DNA from: Ectocarpus siliculosus
Lineage: Eukaryota > Sar > Phaeophyceae > Ectocarpales > Ectocarpaceae
Reading direction: 5' to 3'
DNA length: 49,633 nt
NCBI GenBank assembly: GCA_000310025.1
Contig: FN649732.1
Location: forward strand, 213,596-263,228
Both the position numbers and the translations under genes were made by a program. Each line of letters begins with the position of its first letter. Position 1 is the first letter of the stretch. Shown piece by piece: positions 1-10,826 of the stretch. The notes beneath the pieces are model-generated. The model was not told the DNA's origin. It did no database searches and saw only the letters and a program-made list of their open reading frames with translations.

Positions 1-240
1 CGAAAATTCTTTTTGTTTCTCCCCCCAGGGGGGGGTGGGGGTTTTTTGCAAAAAAAAATTCACCATAAAAAACCCTCCCCCCCCCCCCCCGGGGGATTGG
101 AAAAAAAAACTTGGTCCCTGGGGAAAAAATTCCCCCCCCCTGGGGGGGGGGTTTTTAAAGGTTTTACCCTTAAGGCCCTCAAAAAAAGGGGGCCCCCCCC
201 CCCCCCCCCCCCCTAACACACACACCGCCCCGCCCCCCGG
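1..240. other. Homopolymer-rich contig edge
   Basis: The first 240 bases are almost entirely runs of C, G, A and T of 5 to 20 bases. Open frames across it are only Pro, Gly and Lys runs. This looks like low-quality or mis-assembled sequence at a contig end rather than a biological feature. Normal-complexity sequence begins near 225. Confidence 0.6.
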
Positions 241-284
241 CGTCCTTTTATCCCCAAACTTGGTCTTATTCTCGGTGCGACTAG

Positions 285-1387
285 TTGCCACGATGGGTGG
301 AAGACTCGTACCTGGGCTTGGGCCAGGAGTTGCCGGACCCCCCCGCAAACGCCAACGCCTTCCCGCCGCCGCAACCCCGGGCTCTCCTCGCTCCGTGGAA
401 GGCTTTCACCTCCGGAAGGGGGGGGAACGGCGCCAGCGGCCCCGACCCCACAAAGCTGCTCGATATGTGAGTTTGTTTGGGAGGATAGGGCCCTTGCTTG
501 GAGCGGGTTTTAGGCCAATCAGTGTCCGTCCCGCTACGGTGGTATTTCTGAGATTTTTTTAAGTTGTGCATGCAATCAAGAGACTCCCGTTCGAGATATA
601 GCCGTAGTAGCCTTTGCACGTTTTTTCATAATATGTCAACATGTTGGATAAAGTATGCAATTGGGCAGGGTCAAATTAGGTAAAATACCCCCTCCCTGTC
701 GTATTTCCTCAGTAGTCTACGAAGCAAAATTGATTAACCAAACATACGAGATAAAGTATTCAATCCGTGCCGTGCTTTAGGGTTAGGGTTATGGATAGGG
801 TCTGCGTGCCCCCTCCCTAATCTTTTTCTAGATACTCTTAAAAATCCTGCGTAGGCGGTCCTATTTCCTCGTCAACTTTTAAACGCGCGAAGGGCGCCGA
901 GAAATAGCCACAGCAGTCGAAGGACGTGTCGAAGTCTTCGCAGCGAGTGAGGAATTTCAGTTCTTTCATTTTTCACGGTATTGTAATCTATTTTGTCAGA
1001 CCTGTGCGGAGCGGTTTGGTTGCCCACCGGCCTAAGAGACGACTAAGAGATGGTACTGGACAGCCATCATCGAGTGCACCGCGGAACGGCAGCAACTGTC
1101 CCGCTTTCAGAGCAACGACCAAGCCTCCCTCCCGCCTACGGTCCGCTCATGCCTCCCCCTCTTTCACCCCCTTTTCTCTTTCCACCCTCACTCTCCCTCA
1201 TCCCCGGTATGGGCCATGGCTTACGTAGGTACGTGATGGACGGGCGCCTGGAGGAGGCGTGTTTGTTCCTGTCGAGGGTACTCGACACCCGGGAGGTTGG
1301 GGACATCGGCGCCCTCACAGAGCTTGTGAGTGAATTGACGTACACTGCGCTGCCCGCGTAGAATTTTGTTGTTGTTGCTGCTGCTGC

Positions 1388-1430
<43 letters not shown>

Positions 1431-2270
1431 GCTGCTGTTGCTGTTGTTGTTGTTGCTGTTGTTGTTGTTGCTGTTGTTGTTGTTGCTGTTGTTGTTGTTG
1501 TTGTTGCTGTTGTGAGAGGATGTAAGTGGTGCCCTCATCTGTTGGTGTGGTGTGGTGTGGTGTGGCGTGGAGCTCGTTCCTGCGATGGTGTGGGTGTTGA
1601 ACGCCGTCAATGACGCGGCGCGCCCGATTGACTGAACTAACGATACGCTCCTGTGCACAGCAGTAGTTCCGATCGTCGTTGCTGTCTATGGTGGACGGTG
1701 TTGATGGCGATGGCGATCGCGACCTCCTTGAACATGAAACATCAAACAGCAACTGCCCAAAGGCGACACGAGAGTCGAAGACCGCACCTTTGCAGACCTA
1801 CTCGTGTGTGACCGGGCCTCGGCGCTGACTAGCTACACGCAATTTTGCACGTCGCGGTGCCCCTGAATAATAAAAACGTTTCACAGCTCAAGGCTGGGAG
1901 TCCCGTGGATGCAGCCACGGGGGGAGGTATATTTACCGCGGAAATACCGCGAAACATAGAGGTACCCACACCGTCCCACCTTGCCACGAGAAATTTGCAG
2001 GTCCCATCCGGGTGATGCCTTACCGCGCATTTTTCGGTTTCCCACACCGCCTATCATCGTCGTCGTAATAAAACCCGACAGGTGCCAGAGAAGGACGGCG
2101 GGACGGATTACCTCCCGTACGCCTCGATAGACCGTCTTTTCGCCCTCAGCGAAGCGAGCCTCGCACGGTCGAAGGGGCCCCCGACGACTCAGAAGGAGGG
2201 GTGGGTAACCGCCGGTGGCCTCGCGGGGGCTTTCGAGACGGCCCAGGAGAGGCTGGTGGGGTACTTGAAG
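285..2270 (+). CDS. NUP160: Nuclear pore protein NUP160, C-terminal exons
   Basis: Nup160 is a scaffold subunit of the Y-shaped (Nup107-160) nuclear pore complex. Three exons join in frame: 285-466 (after an AG at 283-284, donor GTGAGT), 1229-1325 (donor GTGAGT) and 2082-2270 (acceptor CAG, weak donor GTGGGA). The product reads LPRWVEDSYLG, then TKLLDMYVMDGRLEEA, then DYLPYASIDRLFAL and a helical tail ending near QERLVGYLK. The order of a 'LPxW...SY' segment, a 'LLxxYxxxxxLEEA' helix and a 'LPYxSIDxLL' segment matches the C-terminal tail of animal and plant Nup160 as I recall it. A Pro/Gly-rich stretch of about 30 residues between the first two blocks looks like a lineage insertion. If the last donor is not used, the frame stops at 2312 after a short GRTDGRTDG tail from a GGAC repeat. 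The 5' part of the gene lies outside the window. Joined frames are seen directly; the family call is from memory of the motif order. Confidence 0.8.
581..611 (+). repeat. Dispersed hairpin repeat copy (short)
   Basis: Carries the core CCCGTTCGAGATATAG shared with copies at 6411, 6571, 15353, 20884, 28513 and 45393. It lies in the first visible NUP160 intron. Only the 5' half of the repeat is present. Confidence 0.5.
640..790 (-). repeat. Fragment of inverted-repeat (MITE-like) family
   Basis: In reverse orientation this shares short blocks with 17370-17475, including GATAAAGTATTCAATC, TAGTCTACG and a CCCTCCCTGTC segment, in the same order. It appears to be a decayed arm of the same element family and sits inside a NUP160 intron. 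A telomere-like TTAGGGTTAGGGTTA follows at 777-793. Confidence 0.4.
1367..1512 (+). repeat. (TTG/CTG)n trinucleotide array in NUP160 intron
   Basis: About 48 units of TTG interspersed with CTG, nearly uninterrupted. On the minus strand it reads as CAA/CAG. It lies 40 bases after a NUP160 donor site, inside intron 1326-2081, so it is transcribed but not translated in this model. The long polyGln and polyAsn frames on the minus strand are by-products of the repeat. Confidence 0.9.
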
Positions 2271-4090
2271 GTGGGACGGACGGACGGACGGACGGACGGG
2301 GAGCAATGTTGAGGGGGGTGATTAGGGTTGACGATAGTGGTGGGTGGTTATAGGGTTGAGGATATGGTGGGTAGTTAGAGTTGACGATACTGTGGCGTAC
2401 ATGCAATCGTCTCGTTGCTGCTGCTCGCTTTGCCGTGGCTTTGGTCAGTTTTCGGTCGGCCGATGTCACCCTTCCGAGATGGAGGGGCGACCGTGCCGCC
2501 TACCGGGGGTGATACGGCAACTGCTGACAACGCCTGGGCGCTCTTTCTTTCTTTTTTTCATCGCGATCCACTATTGAAGTCACGTCAAGCTGGACGGATC
2601 TATCTCCCTGCCCGCTGTAACGTGTGGAAGAAGTATCGTCCATGCTGGAATCCCCTCCCCCTCCCTCTATTACCCCTTTGAGCTTCACACGCTACTATGT
2701 CGCCGGGTCTCGGCTCTCTGACAAACCAGACCACGAAAAACAAAACTACACAGAGGCAATTTAGACGTCGGCGACGCCCCGTGTCCAGTCGGTTGGCGTT
2801 CACCTTCTTCACCGCCTCACGCACGAAAAAGGGTCGTACTACTGTATCCCTACGATGCCGCATGGTAGTGTGCCTACTGTTTTACCTGGAATTGTTTTAC
2901 CTGGAACAATCTCTTTTACTAGTTGAAAATAGTAAAACTGGGAGCCAAATCACATGGAAGCAAATCCGGCAGGGAACACTACCAGCTGCAGAGCCCCCCC
3001 CCCGATTTACTTGAAATCAGTACACCCGTTGGCACGTGTGTCTCGTCGAACAAACCAAAACCTCTGAATAGAACGCTAGAGGACACTGGAAAACTAAAGA
3101 GATACAATTGTAGCCGGGCAGGAGGCCTAATCCAGTCCGATGCTTAAATCAAGTTATCGACAACGAACGGTCTCAAGAATACAACAAGCAGTTTTTCATT
3201 CATTGTTGGTCGGTTGTGGTATGGATAGCCGTTGCCCTAGCTCCTACTCCAAGTTTTGAAGGAGAACAAGTCCCAGGAGTCCCAAGTCGCTGGAAAATGC
3301 TGCTGTACAATCATGTGCCGGCACTTCGAGAAGAGCAAGAAAAACGCGCCGCGCATGTGAACAAAAAAACATCTCTCCCGCTACCTAGCCAACCCGTCTG
3401 CTTCCCCTCTTGCCTCCGTGTGCCGACGCGATGCACAACACGATGGCCGTTTGTGGCCGCCGTTGTAAATTTACCAGGTCGCCAAGGCCGTATCGGACCA
3501 AGCCCAGCCGAACCGAGCCGCGGAGGCGGCAGCGGCAGGCCGGGGGATCTGCGACGCTTCGGCTTTCATGATGACGGACTAACCGGTTGGTTTCCAATGC
3601 TCGCTACGCTTTCGAGTGTTTTTTTTAAGGTGTTGTATGGGATCTGGAATGTTTGAAAAAGTAAGGCTGGTTGGTTGTGTTTTTTTTCTTAGAAAAAGGA
3701 GGGGAAAAGGAGACGCAGCGTCGGGTCTGCTTGCCACCAACTGCATTTTCTAGTACCAGTAGTATTTTTTTCATTGGCGGGATGGGGCGGGAGGTTATGA
3801 GACTTCGATCTGTGTTAACGTGAGGCCTCCCACGTTAGTGGAGACCAGCGGACGTTATGATGAGAAAACAACATTTTCAATGTGAGGACAACCACCCAAG
3901 TGACGTGAGTTTTGTCGTTTCTTTGACTTCGTCGTTTTCCTTGGGGCGTTTTCTAATTAGTCGGGAGCACGGTGGCGGTTTGAGGGCGCACCTGCTTGTT
4001 GTGGCCCCACGCGCTTGCTTGGCGCTTGGACACCGGTAACCACACCGAGTGGGCGGCATCAGAAAAAGGCCCCAAGGCGGTGAAGACTTT

Positions 4091-4195
4091 TGATTGGGCC
4101 ATTTGTTCTGTAGGCTTTTGATTTGGCCCGTTTGTTCTGTAGGCTTGTGATTGGCCCAATCGTTCTGTAGACTGTTGATTGGCCCATTTGTTCGT
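4091..4195 (+). repeat. 28-29 bp tandem repeat, about four units
   Basis: Degenerate units begin at 4091, 4119, 4148 and 4176, each built on TGATTGGCCCATTTGTTCTG. The period is not a multiple of three. Minus-strand frames here give repeating peptides such as INSLQN, which are a by-product of the repeat. Confidence 0.75.
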
Positions 4196-4550
4196 TGTTG
4201 TCGCGCCCGAGCTTGAAGCAGCGCAAACATACGTATAGTGCTGTAGAGGTTACCCCGTTTGGCGGAAGGAGGAGGGCGGCAGTAGGCACCAGCGGTATCA
4301 AAGCCAGAACATTCCGCACGTGTCGGTCAAAGTACACCAACCTTGTATTCTCCAACCTACCCTCGGGGCTACGGACGGTAGTACAATAATAGTGACACAA
4401 GCAATTGCTGGTCGTGGGGGTCATTGGCTAGATGGTGTAAAGGATGGGATGGAACACATGATTCAGTACTATCATCAACCCCAGCAGTTACGCCAACCAA
4501 CCAAGTGGTACTCCCCCCATGTTGGTACTCGGTTCCCGCCTTCGAGAGTA

Positions 4551-4563
4551 CTGCTGCTGCTGC

Positions 4564-4600
<37 letters not shown>
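4551..4600 (+). repeat. CTG/TTG microsatellite
   Basis: Five CTG units run into about eleven TTG units. No gene is seen around it. Confidence 0.9.
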
Positions 4601-5727
4601 AATGCTTGATGCTTCGAGCGTTGATGTTCGTTCGGTGTAATCGCGTAGCGAAGTATACATCTAAATAGATGGACTTTACCGTACCCACCGCAGCGAGCAT
4701 GCCGCCCTCGCCGGTTTGGGGGGGGGGTTGCTGATCCCGCTGTTCACCAAACAAACGAAACGCTTTGGGTACTGCACGGATGTATGTATGTGGTCAACCA
4801 TATATATTACACAGACAGACGGCTGACAGACAGACGGCTGTCTCTTGGTGGTGCATAGCTTGTCGCAAGCAGCGCAAAATATAGCAGAAGACCAATGAAT
4901 ATACCGCTTTTGGGGTACGTTGGTTCTCCCCGTGGAACCCTCACATGTATACAGTAGTTCCGCGTTGATGTAATTAAGAGAGTAGAGGAGATAACTATCA
5001 TCGGAGGAAGAAATATATGCCGACAACGGTTGGTTCTTTCTCAAAAACACAACAGTTGAATGAAATGAATCATGTTTACTCCAAGCAAGGCGGAAAAAAG
5101 CGTTCTGAAAATAAAAGTGACTACCGTTCGAACTTCCCTCTAACTGCTAATAATACTGCTGTGGTGTGGTGTGTGACGGTACTATTTTTTTTTCTCACCT
5201 TCTTCGCCCAAAGTGAGGTGGTGGTGGAAGTTTTAGAATTGCCGGCAACCAACAACTATTATAATAACCGAGTTGAGCCGTCTTCATTTTTTTTTTGTCC
5301 TGTCAGCCGCGCCCGCACTACGAAGCCATATATTATGTACTCTCTCTTTGTGGCCGTGCGTGCTTGTTGTTTATTCTCTCCTCACTACCTGAGACTACCT
5401 GCTGCGCAGCAACGAACTTCTAGGTCCGTCAGTTAGATGGACTCCAGATTCTTCTCTTGAAAAATATGCAACAGCTAGCTAGCTGTGTGTGGCCTACCGA
5501 TGGCTGACTGACTGCTGCCTGTTTTCTCGCGGCGGTTTGACTGCTGTTCACATACACACATACATACACCCTGTATCCTGAGCGAGCGTAATAGTACAGC
5601 AGTTTTGCAGCAGTTGCATACAAATCAAGTCGTTGTTTGCCGTTCCGCCTGGTTCCGCAACAACAAAAAGGTTAAGTCGTGTGGTTGGTGTCGATTGGTT
5701 CGTTGGTACTCTCAAACAAAGAAATTT

Positions 5728-5818
5728 TTTTCTGACGCTATGAATCCATTGCTAATCTGTCTCAGACTCTTTTCTATGATAGAGATGGTTTCGTGGTGTC
5801 ATGCTAAGAAAAAAAAAA
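5728..5818 (+). repeat. A-tailed dispersed element, copy 1
   Basis: Begins TTTCTGACGCTATGAATC and ends in an AAGAAAAAAAAA tail. It is over 90 percent identical by eye to 15524-15614 over about 88 bases and has a more diverged reverse-strand copy at 44227-44322. All three carry the A-rich tail at the same end, as expected for a short retroposed element. Confidence 0.7.
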
Positions 5819-6410
5819 CAAACTTAAAGACCGAGCGACCGAATGCGAATGAATGCACGGAAGGAACTTGCTCGGAAACAGAATCAGAACTAACCGCGGT
5901 TGGTTGTTGCCGGGGTGTTTAAACATTTATTTTGATTGTTGTCAAGCAGAGGGAAGGGCGTCCGAGGGCGACAGATAGCGGACGGAGCGACGGGAGGCAG
6001 CCAGGCGCGATCGGCGGGACGATAATAATTAATTATAAATAAAGGGTTCTTATTAACAAAAATCTCTACAGGAGTAGTATACAGAAGCAAGCCTCTATGC
6101 TAGCTACAGCACCAGCGAGCGGTTGCCACAACTATAATACCATGGTACATGATGACATAGTAGTAGTGCATGCTGCATCTCAATCTCATCGGGTGGATGT
6201 ATGTCTCGTTTTGCTGGTTGTTGTTGTTGTGATCATCGATCGGGTCGATGCCGTTCGCGTTGCTGTGTTGTTGTTGTTTGCATAACAATCAATCAACCAC
6301 ACTACGAAGTCAATCAATCTAAAAAACTACGAAGAAGTAGCACACAATGTTTTACCACCAGCATTATTAGTACTTGATATACTAGGAAAAATAAATACAC
6401 GCACACAACG

Positions 6411-6473
6411 CACAGAAAGACTACCCATTCGAGATATAGACCCACAGTCGAACGGGATGTGGTGGAGTCTTCT
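6411..6473 (+). repeat. Dispersed hairpin repeat copy
   Basis: Reads CACAGAAAGACTACCC, then ATTCGAGATATA, then CCACAGTCGAACGGG, then GATGTGGTGGAGTCTT. The segments CCCATTCGA and TCGAACGGG are inverted repeats of each other and could form a stem with a loop of about 15 bases. Confidence 0.65.
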
Positions 6474-6499
6474 ACATGTATGTATGTACGTATGTATGT

Positions 6500-6548
6500 C
6501 GTAGCAAAGAGTAAAGATGGTAGAGATGGATTCGTTGGATCATATTGA
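6500..6548 (+). repeat. Partial copy of the A-tailed element
   Basis: Matches the 3' half of the 15524 element (GTAGAGATGGATTCGTTGG, then ATCATATTGATTAAGG). It directly precedes another hairpin repeat at 6571. Confidence 0.45.
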
Positions 6549-6570
6549 TTAAGGAATAATAATTACACAC

Positions 6571-6625
6571 ACACAGAAAGACTACCCATTCGAGATATAG
6601 TCTACCCACAGTCGAACGGGATGTT
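6571..6625 (+). repeat. Dispersed hairpin repeat copy
   Basis: Second local copy, with the same ACTACCCATTCGAGATATAG core and the GTCGAACGGGATGT partner arm. It differs from the 6411 copy by a short insertion in the loop. Confidence 0.65.
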
Positions 6626-8542
6626 GATAATAAAAAAATAAAATATGAGAACAGCAACCCGCCTGCCTTTATGTTCTGGACTTACTTCTGACGACACTTA
6701 CTTCTGACGACACCCCGAGATATCGAACTGAATATATATCCCTCTGTCTCCACACACGCACGCACGCACACGGAAATATATTGTAACATCAACTCGAACG
6801 AAAAAGGAACAAAAAATCTTCGATAGAGAGAGCGTGGAGTCTCTCTCATCTTCCACGATAAAACTGTAACAAGTAGATTTGTTTTTGTTGTTGTTTTTCT
6901 TCACATTAAACTCGTGTCAGTTGCTAATCCAAAAATCTAGCAAAGACTCGGCCCGTGATGGTCACAAAAATGCTAAAGCCATCAGAAGATCTAAAGAACA
7001 CGCACACTATTATAAATTAGTAGATGGATCCTCCTGAACCTGCAATGATGATGATGCTTCTTGGTGATAGAGGTAGGGACGGATGTGCGGCGCCACCTCA
7101 CGCTGCATGCACGCATGCGTCTGATGCGGATGTATGTATGTATGTGAAAAAATGGTACCATCCATGTAGCCAGGCACGCGCCCACATGAAAAAAGGATAC
7201 ATACACAACATGATGAAAACACGTCATCAGCCGTTCGTTGCGTAACGTTTTCGCGCGTATGGTAAGTACACAGCGATGCTGCTGCTGCTGTTATTCACGT
7301 CCACGTTGTGTTGTTACATCAAGTGAGGCGTGTCCCATGTCTACTTATAGTAGTGGTATATAAACCTCTCTACTATCCGCATCGCGGCGACGGTGGGGGG
7401 AGGAGAGCAGTTTGTTCCGTCGCACCCATCAGCTCCTCCAACGCATAACTTCTTGCATGTGCGTGGAAACGTCGAGGAGACTCGGATCGTCGGTCAGACT
7501 TTCGCGTTTTGCTTCTTGTTGGTTGGGGTCCTCCTGCCCCTCGGTGTTTGCTCGTGAAACAAAGAGCGTGTGTGCCTGCGTGTGTGCCTGCTTTGCTGCC
7601 AAGAAGAAGAGTGCAGTCCGCAGCAAGCACGCGCCTCCGAGTGGTGCGCATGTTTCTCGAAAGCTCGAGCCCATGTAAGACTGAGAGAGAGAGGCGCAGA
7701 ATCCTAGCATCAACCAATACGGCCGCAGCAGCAGGTAGCACTTCACCAGGTAGCACTTTTCACCAGACGTACGTATACTACTTACATAGATACGAGAACA
7801 ACTTCTTCAGCTTACAACATGTGCGTTAGTAGTTTCCGCTGCATACCGTCCCCCGACGCACCACAAACATGATGACTCTACTCTTTCATCATAAAGACCG
7901 CCGCCGGTGGTGGGCTCCATGGAGAGTAGGAGGAGAGTATACTGAGAGCGTAGGCCAGCAGCAGCGACCACGGAGCTTCTTTTTGCGAGCACACCGGCCG
8001 TCTGGTCCGACGTATCCCCTGTGCAGAAAAATCGGCGTGGCATGTTCGTCATCCATCGGATCCAAAACAACTTGGAAGATGATTGGCGGGGCCGGGCTTG
8101 CGGAAGACATGTGGCACAAACTTTTTTTTTTTGCGAAAGTTCTCTAGCACTTCTTTTTTTTTTTTCATTATGATCTTAAAGACCCTACTGATTTTCAATA
8201 CTTGTACCCCCTCCAGCAGCTCTCGGGCTTTCTCTCTCTCTCACGCACCTACATCATCATTATCCCACACACACTTCCACCACACCATCCCACCAACCTT
8301 TCTCATCTCGCCGACAAACGACACCGAGCGGCGGAGAAAAAACAGCGCACGACGCGGCAAGCGAACACGGCAAGCACTGATCCACGGTGCTTGGAGTGGA
8401 ATCCGGCCTCGCTGGCGAGAATCCTGTCGGTGCTCGGAGATACGCAACACACACACACGCGGATCGCCTCTTCGTTGTCGTTGTTGTTGCTGTTTTCACC
8501 ACATCCCACATAAGACGACGACGGGCCAGCACAAACCACACC

Positions 8543-9224
8543 ATGTTCGAGTCCGGCACACGCTCGTCCTCCCCCCTGGAGCCTCGGTTCCCGAACGGCC
8601 TGCAGCACGTGAAGAAGACAAACATGTGAGGAGTGCTCTTCTTGCTTACTTGCTGGTGGTAGGCCGAGGGTTGTCGGGCTCGCTGTTGTTGATGTTGTTC
8701 TGGCGGCAAAGCAAGGGTCGTGCGGATCGGAGACTTTGAAAATTTGAACACCGCCGCAGCACTCGCGCGTTTTCTTGTGGCATGTTGAGAGGTTTCTGCC
8801 GCCGATACCTAAGAAGATACAGCGCCGAGAGCTTGCGTTGCGAGCCCCCCCGACACCCCGGGGCGGCTAGGATCCTCTCGAGAAGGCCACTGCCCCCGCC
8901 CTCGCCGGCCGCGGGGGGGCATCGGGGCTAGGCTCCGCTGTCGGCGCGAATAGGTTGCACGATTTTCATTTTTCGGGTCCGAAAAACTGATCGCAAATAA
9001 ATAAACAAACACCGAATGTCTCCGCTCAATATATATTTGCACTCCAACTGTCGGGTTTGTTTTTCGATTTCCATCCCATCACGCCGACGGTGCCCGACAG
9101 GCCGCCACCGACACCCCGCCACCCCGCCAGGCGTCAGCAGCAACAACAACAGCTGCGGCAGCACTACCCCCCCGCGGCAGGCCGGCGGCCCGCTCCGACA
9201 ACGACGACGGTGGCAGCGCCGATG
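8543..9224 (+). CDS. Hypothetical Pro/Gln-rich protein, candidate 5' exons
   Basis: Candidate exon 8543-8625 begins CACACCATG and encodes MFESGTRSSSPLEPRFPNG plus a short Lys-rich end before a GTGAGG donor. It joins in frame to 9101-9224 (acceptor GACAG, donor GTGAGA), which encodes a PPPTPRHP segment, a run of Gln and a Thr/Ala/Pro stretch ending VAAPM. The phases fit, but the sequence is low in complexity and I recognise no domain. A further frame at 9391-9513 (NLTLKKTFHTSKSAS) has strong GC-rich third positions but does not fit the phase of the previous exon. An exon-like frame at 8037-8110 may belong to the same or another gene. The 3' end is not resolved. Confidence 0.35.
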
Positions 9225-9693
9225 GTGAGAAGAAGTAGAAGTCCGTTGCCTATATTTTGCGGGTGTTATATTGTCGTTTTTGCTGCTGCTGCTTTAGACC
9301 TCTGCCTGTCGTGCCGTCCCCTGCGGAGTGAATCAATCGATGAAAAGGAAGAAGACTTCAATTCAACTCTCTTTCCTTCCCCCTTTCAGCAGGGGGGTTG
9401 CGCACGCTCCCCCGTCCAACCTAACCCTCAAGAAAACCTTCCACACCAGCAAATCCGCCTCCTGCGCCTCTGCGCGCGGCGGCGCCCGCCGCCCTTTTCA
9501 CCCCGGGCGTTGACGTTGTTGTTCTTTTTTTGGCGCGAGATCCTTGTGGACATAGTGTATCGTTATTTAGGTGCAGCCCAGCCCACAGGCCCCACAAGAG
9601 AACTGAACTGAACTGAGGGAAAATGTGGGCGGTATCCCGCCGTGCTGCTCGGGAACTTCCGAAAATACGGTGAAGAACTATTCGCACCAAACA

Positions 9694-9728
9694 ACAGTAG
9701 CAGTAGCAGCAGCAGCAGCAGCAGCAGC
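9694..9728 (+). repeat. AGC trinucleotide repeat
   Basis: AGT/AGC units followed by about nine AGC units. An open frame reads Ser repeats through it, but no gene model could be supported between 9.3 and 10.7 kb. That stretch also holds an alternating GC run at 9982-10003. Confidence 0.8.
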
Positions 9729-10826
9729 GCAGCCGCATGTAGACCAGGGACTGAAACTGAGGGCAGCAACGTGTGCTCAAGACGGGCGCCGCACGCTTCG
9801 TCGCCGGTGGTGCTGCTGAAGCTAGTCCAGCCCCGCCGCGTCGTTGTCGGCGCCTGCTGGAATTTTTTTTATTGTGTTCCGTGTTTTTCAAACACAAAAT
9901 TACGAATATTTTGGGCGGGCTTGTTCAAAAAGATATGTATAGAGAGAGGCGAGCGAGCGAGCGAGAGACTATGCACAAGAACACGCGCGCGCGCGCGCGC
10001 GCATCAGCCCCAACACCCTCCGCGCTTACCCGTCGGATTTTGAAAATCGCCGCCATAACGCCAACTGACGTTGTTGTTTTCAACCTCACTCGCAAATGAT
10101 TCGACGTAGACGATCTTTTTTAGCCTTGCTGCTGCTGACGGCAGGCAGTAGATAGAACAGCAGCCTGGTAGCATATTACAGCAGCAGTGTAGTTCGTCCG
10201 ACTGTCGCAAAAAAATGCGCGCAAACATCTAAGGTACAGTATCAATCCGAAGCAGGAGTTGTGAAGACTCTTGTGCCCCCCAGATGGCGCTCGTACCGAC
10301 TAGAACTATGTGGTATGAGGCTTGACAAGCTGCAACTTTCAGCTAACTAACGTTTATTTCAGCAGCCCGTGGCGCCGCCGACAGATTTTTACTTGGGAGT
10401 ATAACTCTGGGTCGCCCTCGTGCAAGTGCATCGATACATCACCCCGTTTTGTGCCAACTTCCCGGTGCTCTGCCGCGTCCGCCGTCCGTGTGTGTGTGCC
10501 TTTTATACAGCACACGCGACGGGGCAACATCATCAGGCGGTGAATAGACACACCATGATGCCACGACTTTTCCTTTTTTTACCCGATCGATGTCGTACAA
10601 TTTACTTCTGTTTTGTCCCGATCTATTTAACCGCGTTCACCTGAGGCGCAAGCCGCGCAGCAGCAACGGCGATAGTCCCGCCACACCTATGCATATGTAA
10701 CAACAAGTGGTACCATCACGCTTCGCTCTTTAGAGCAGTAGTACAACAGTCAGTGACCGTGCCCACGCCCGTCCCCTCCCCCCCGTACAAAAAATCCAGC
10801 GCATCCCCACCGTGTCGGAGGCTTCG

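Larger units (their letters stand above)
2313..8030. other. Gene-poor, repeat-rich intergenic stretch
   Basis: No convincing gene is seen. The first 2 kb is rich in G+T on the plus strand and may be NUP160 3' flank. Contents include GGAC and ACAGACGG microsatellites, a 29 bp tandem repeat (4091), a CTG/TTG run (4551), an A-tailed dispersed element (5728) and two hairpin repeats (6411, 6571). A short minus-strand frame near 7429-7560 (residues such as SLTDDPSLLDVSTHMQEV) has plausible codon use but no partner exon that I could join. Confidence 0.5.

Noticed and set aside
13-216. Pro/Gly-rich frames at the left edge
   Set aside because: They come from homopolymer runs that look like low-quality contig-end sequence.
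1221-1752. Minus-strand polyGln and polyAsn proteins
   Set aside because: They are translations of the CTG/TTG intron array in NUP160 and lack flanking coding sequence.
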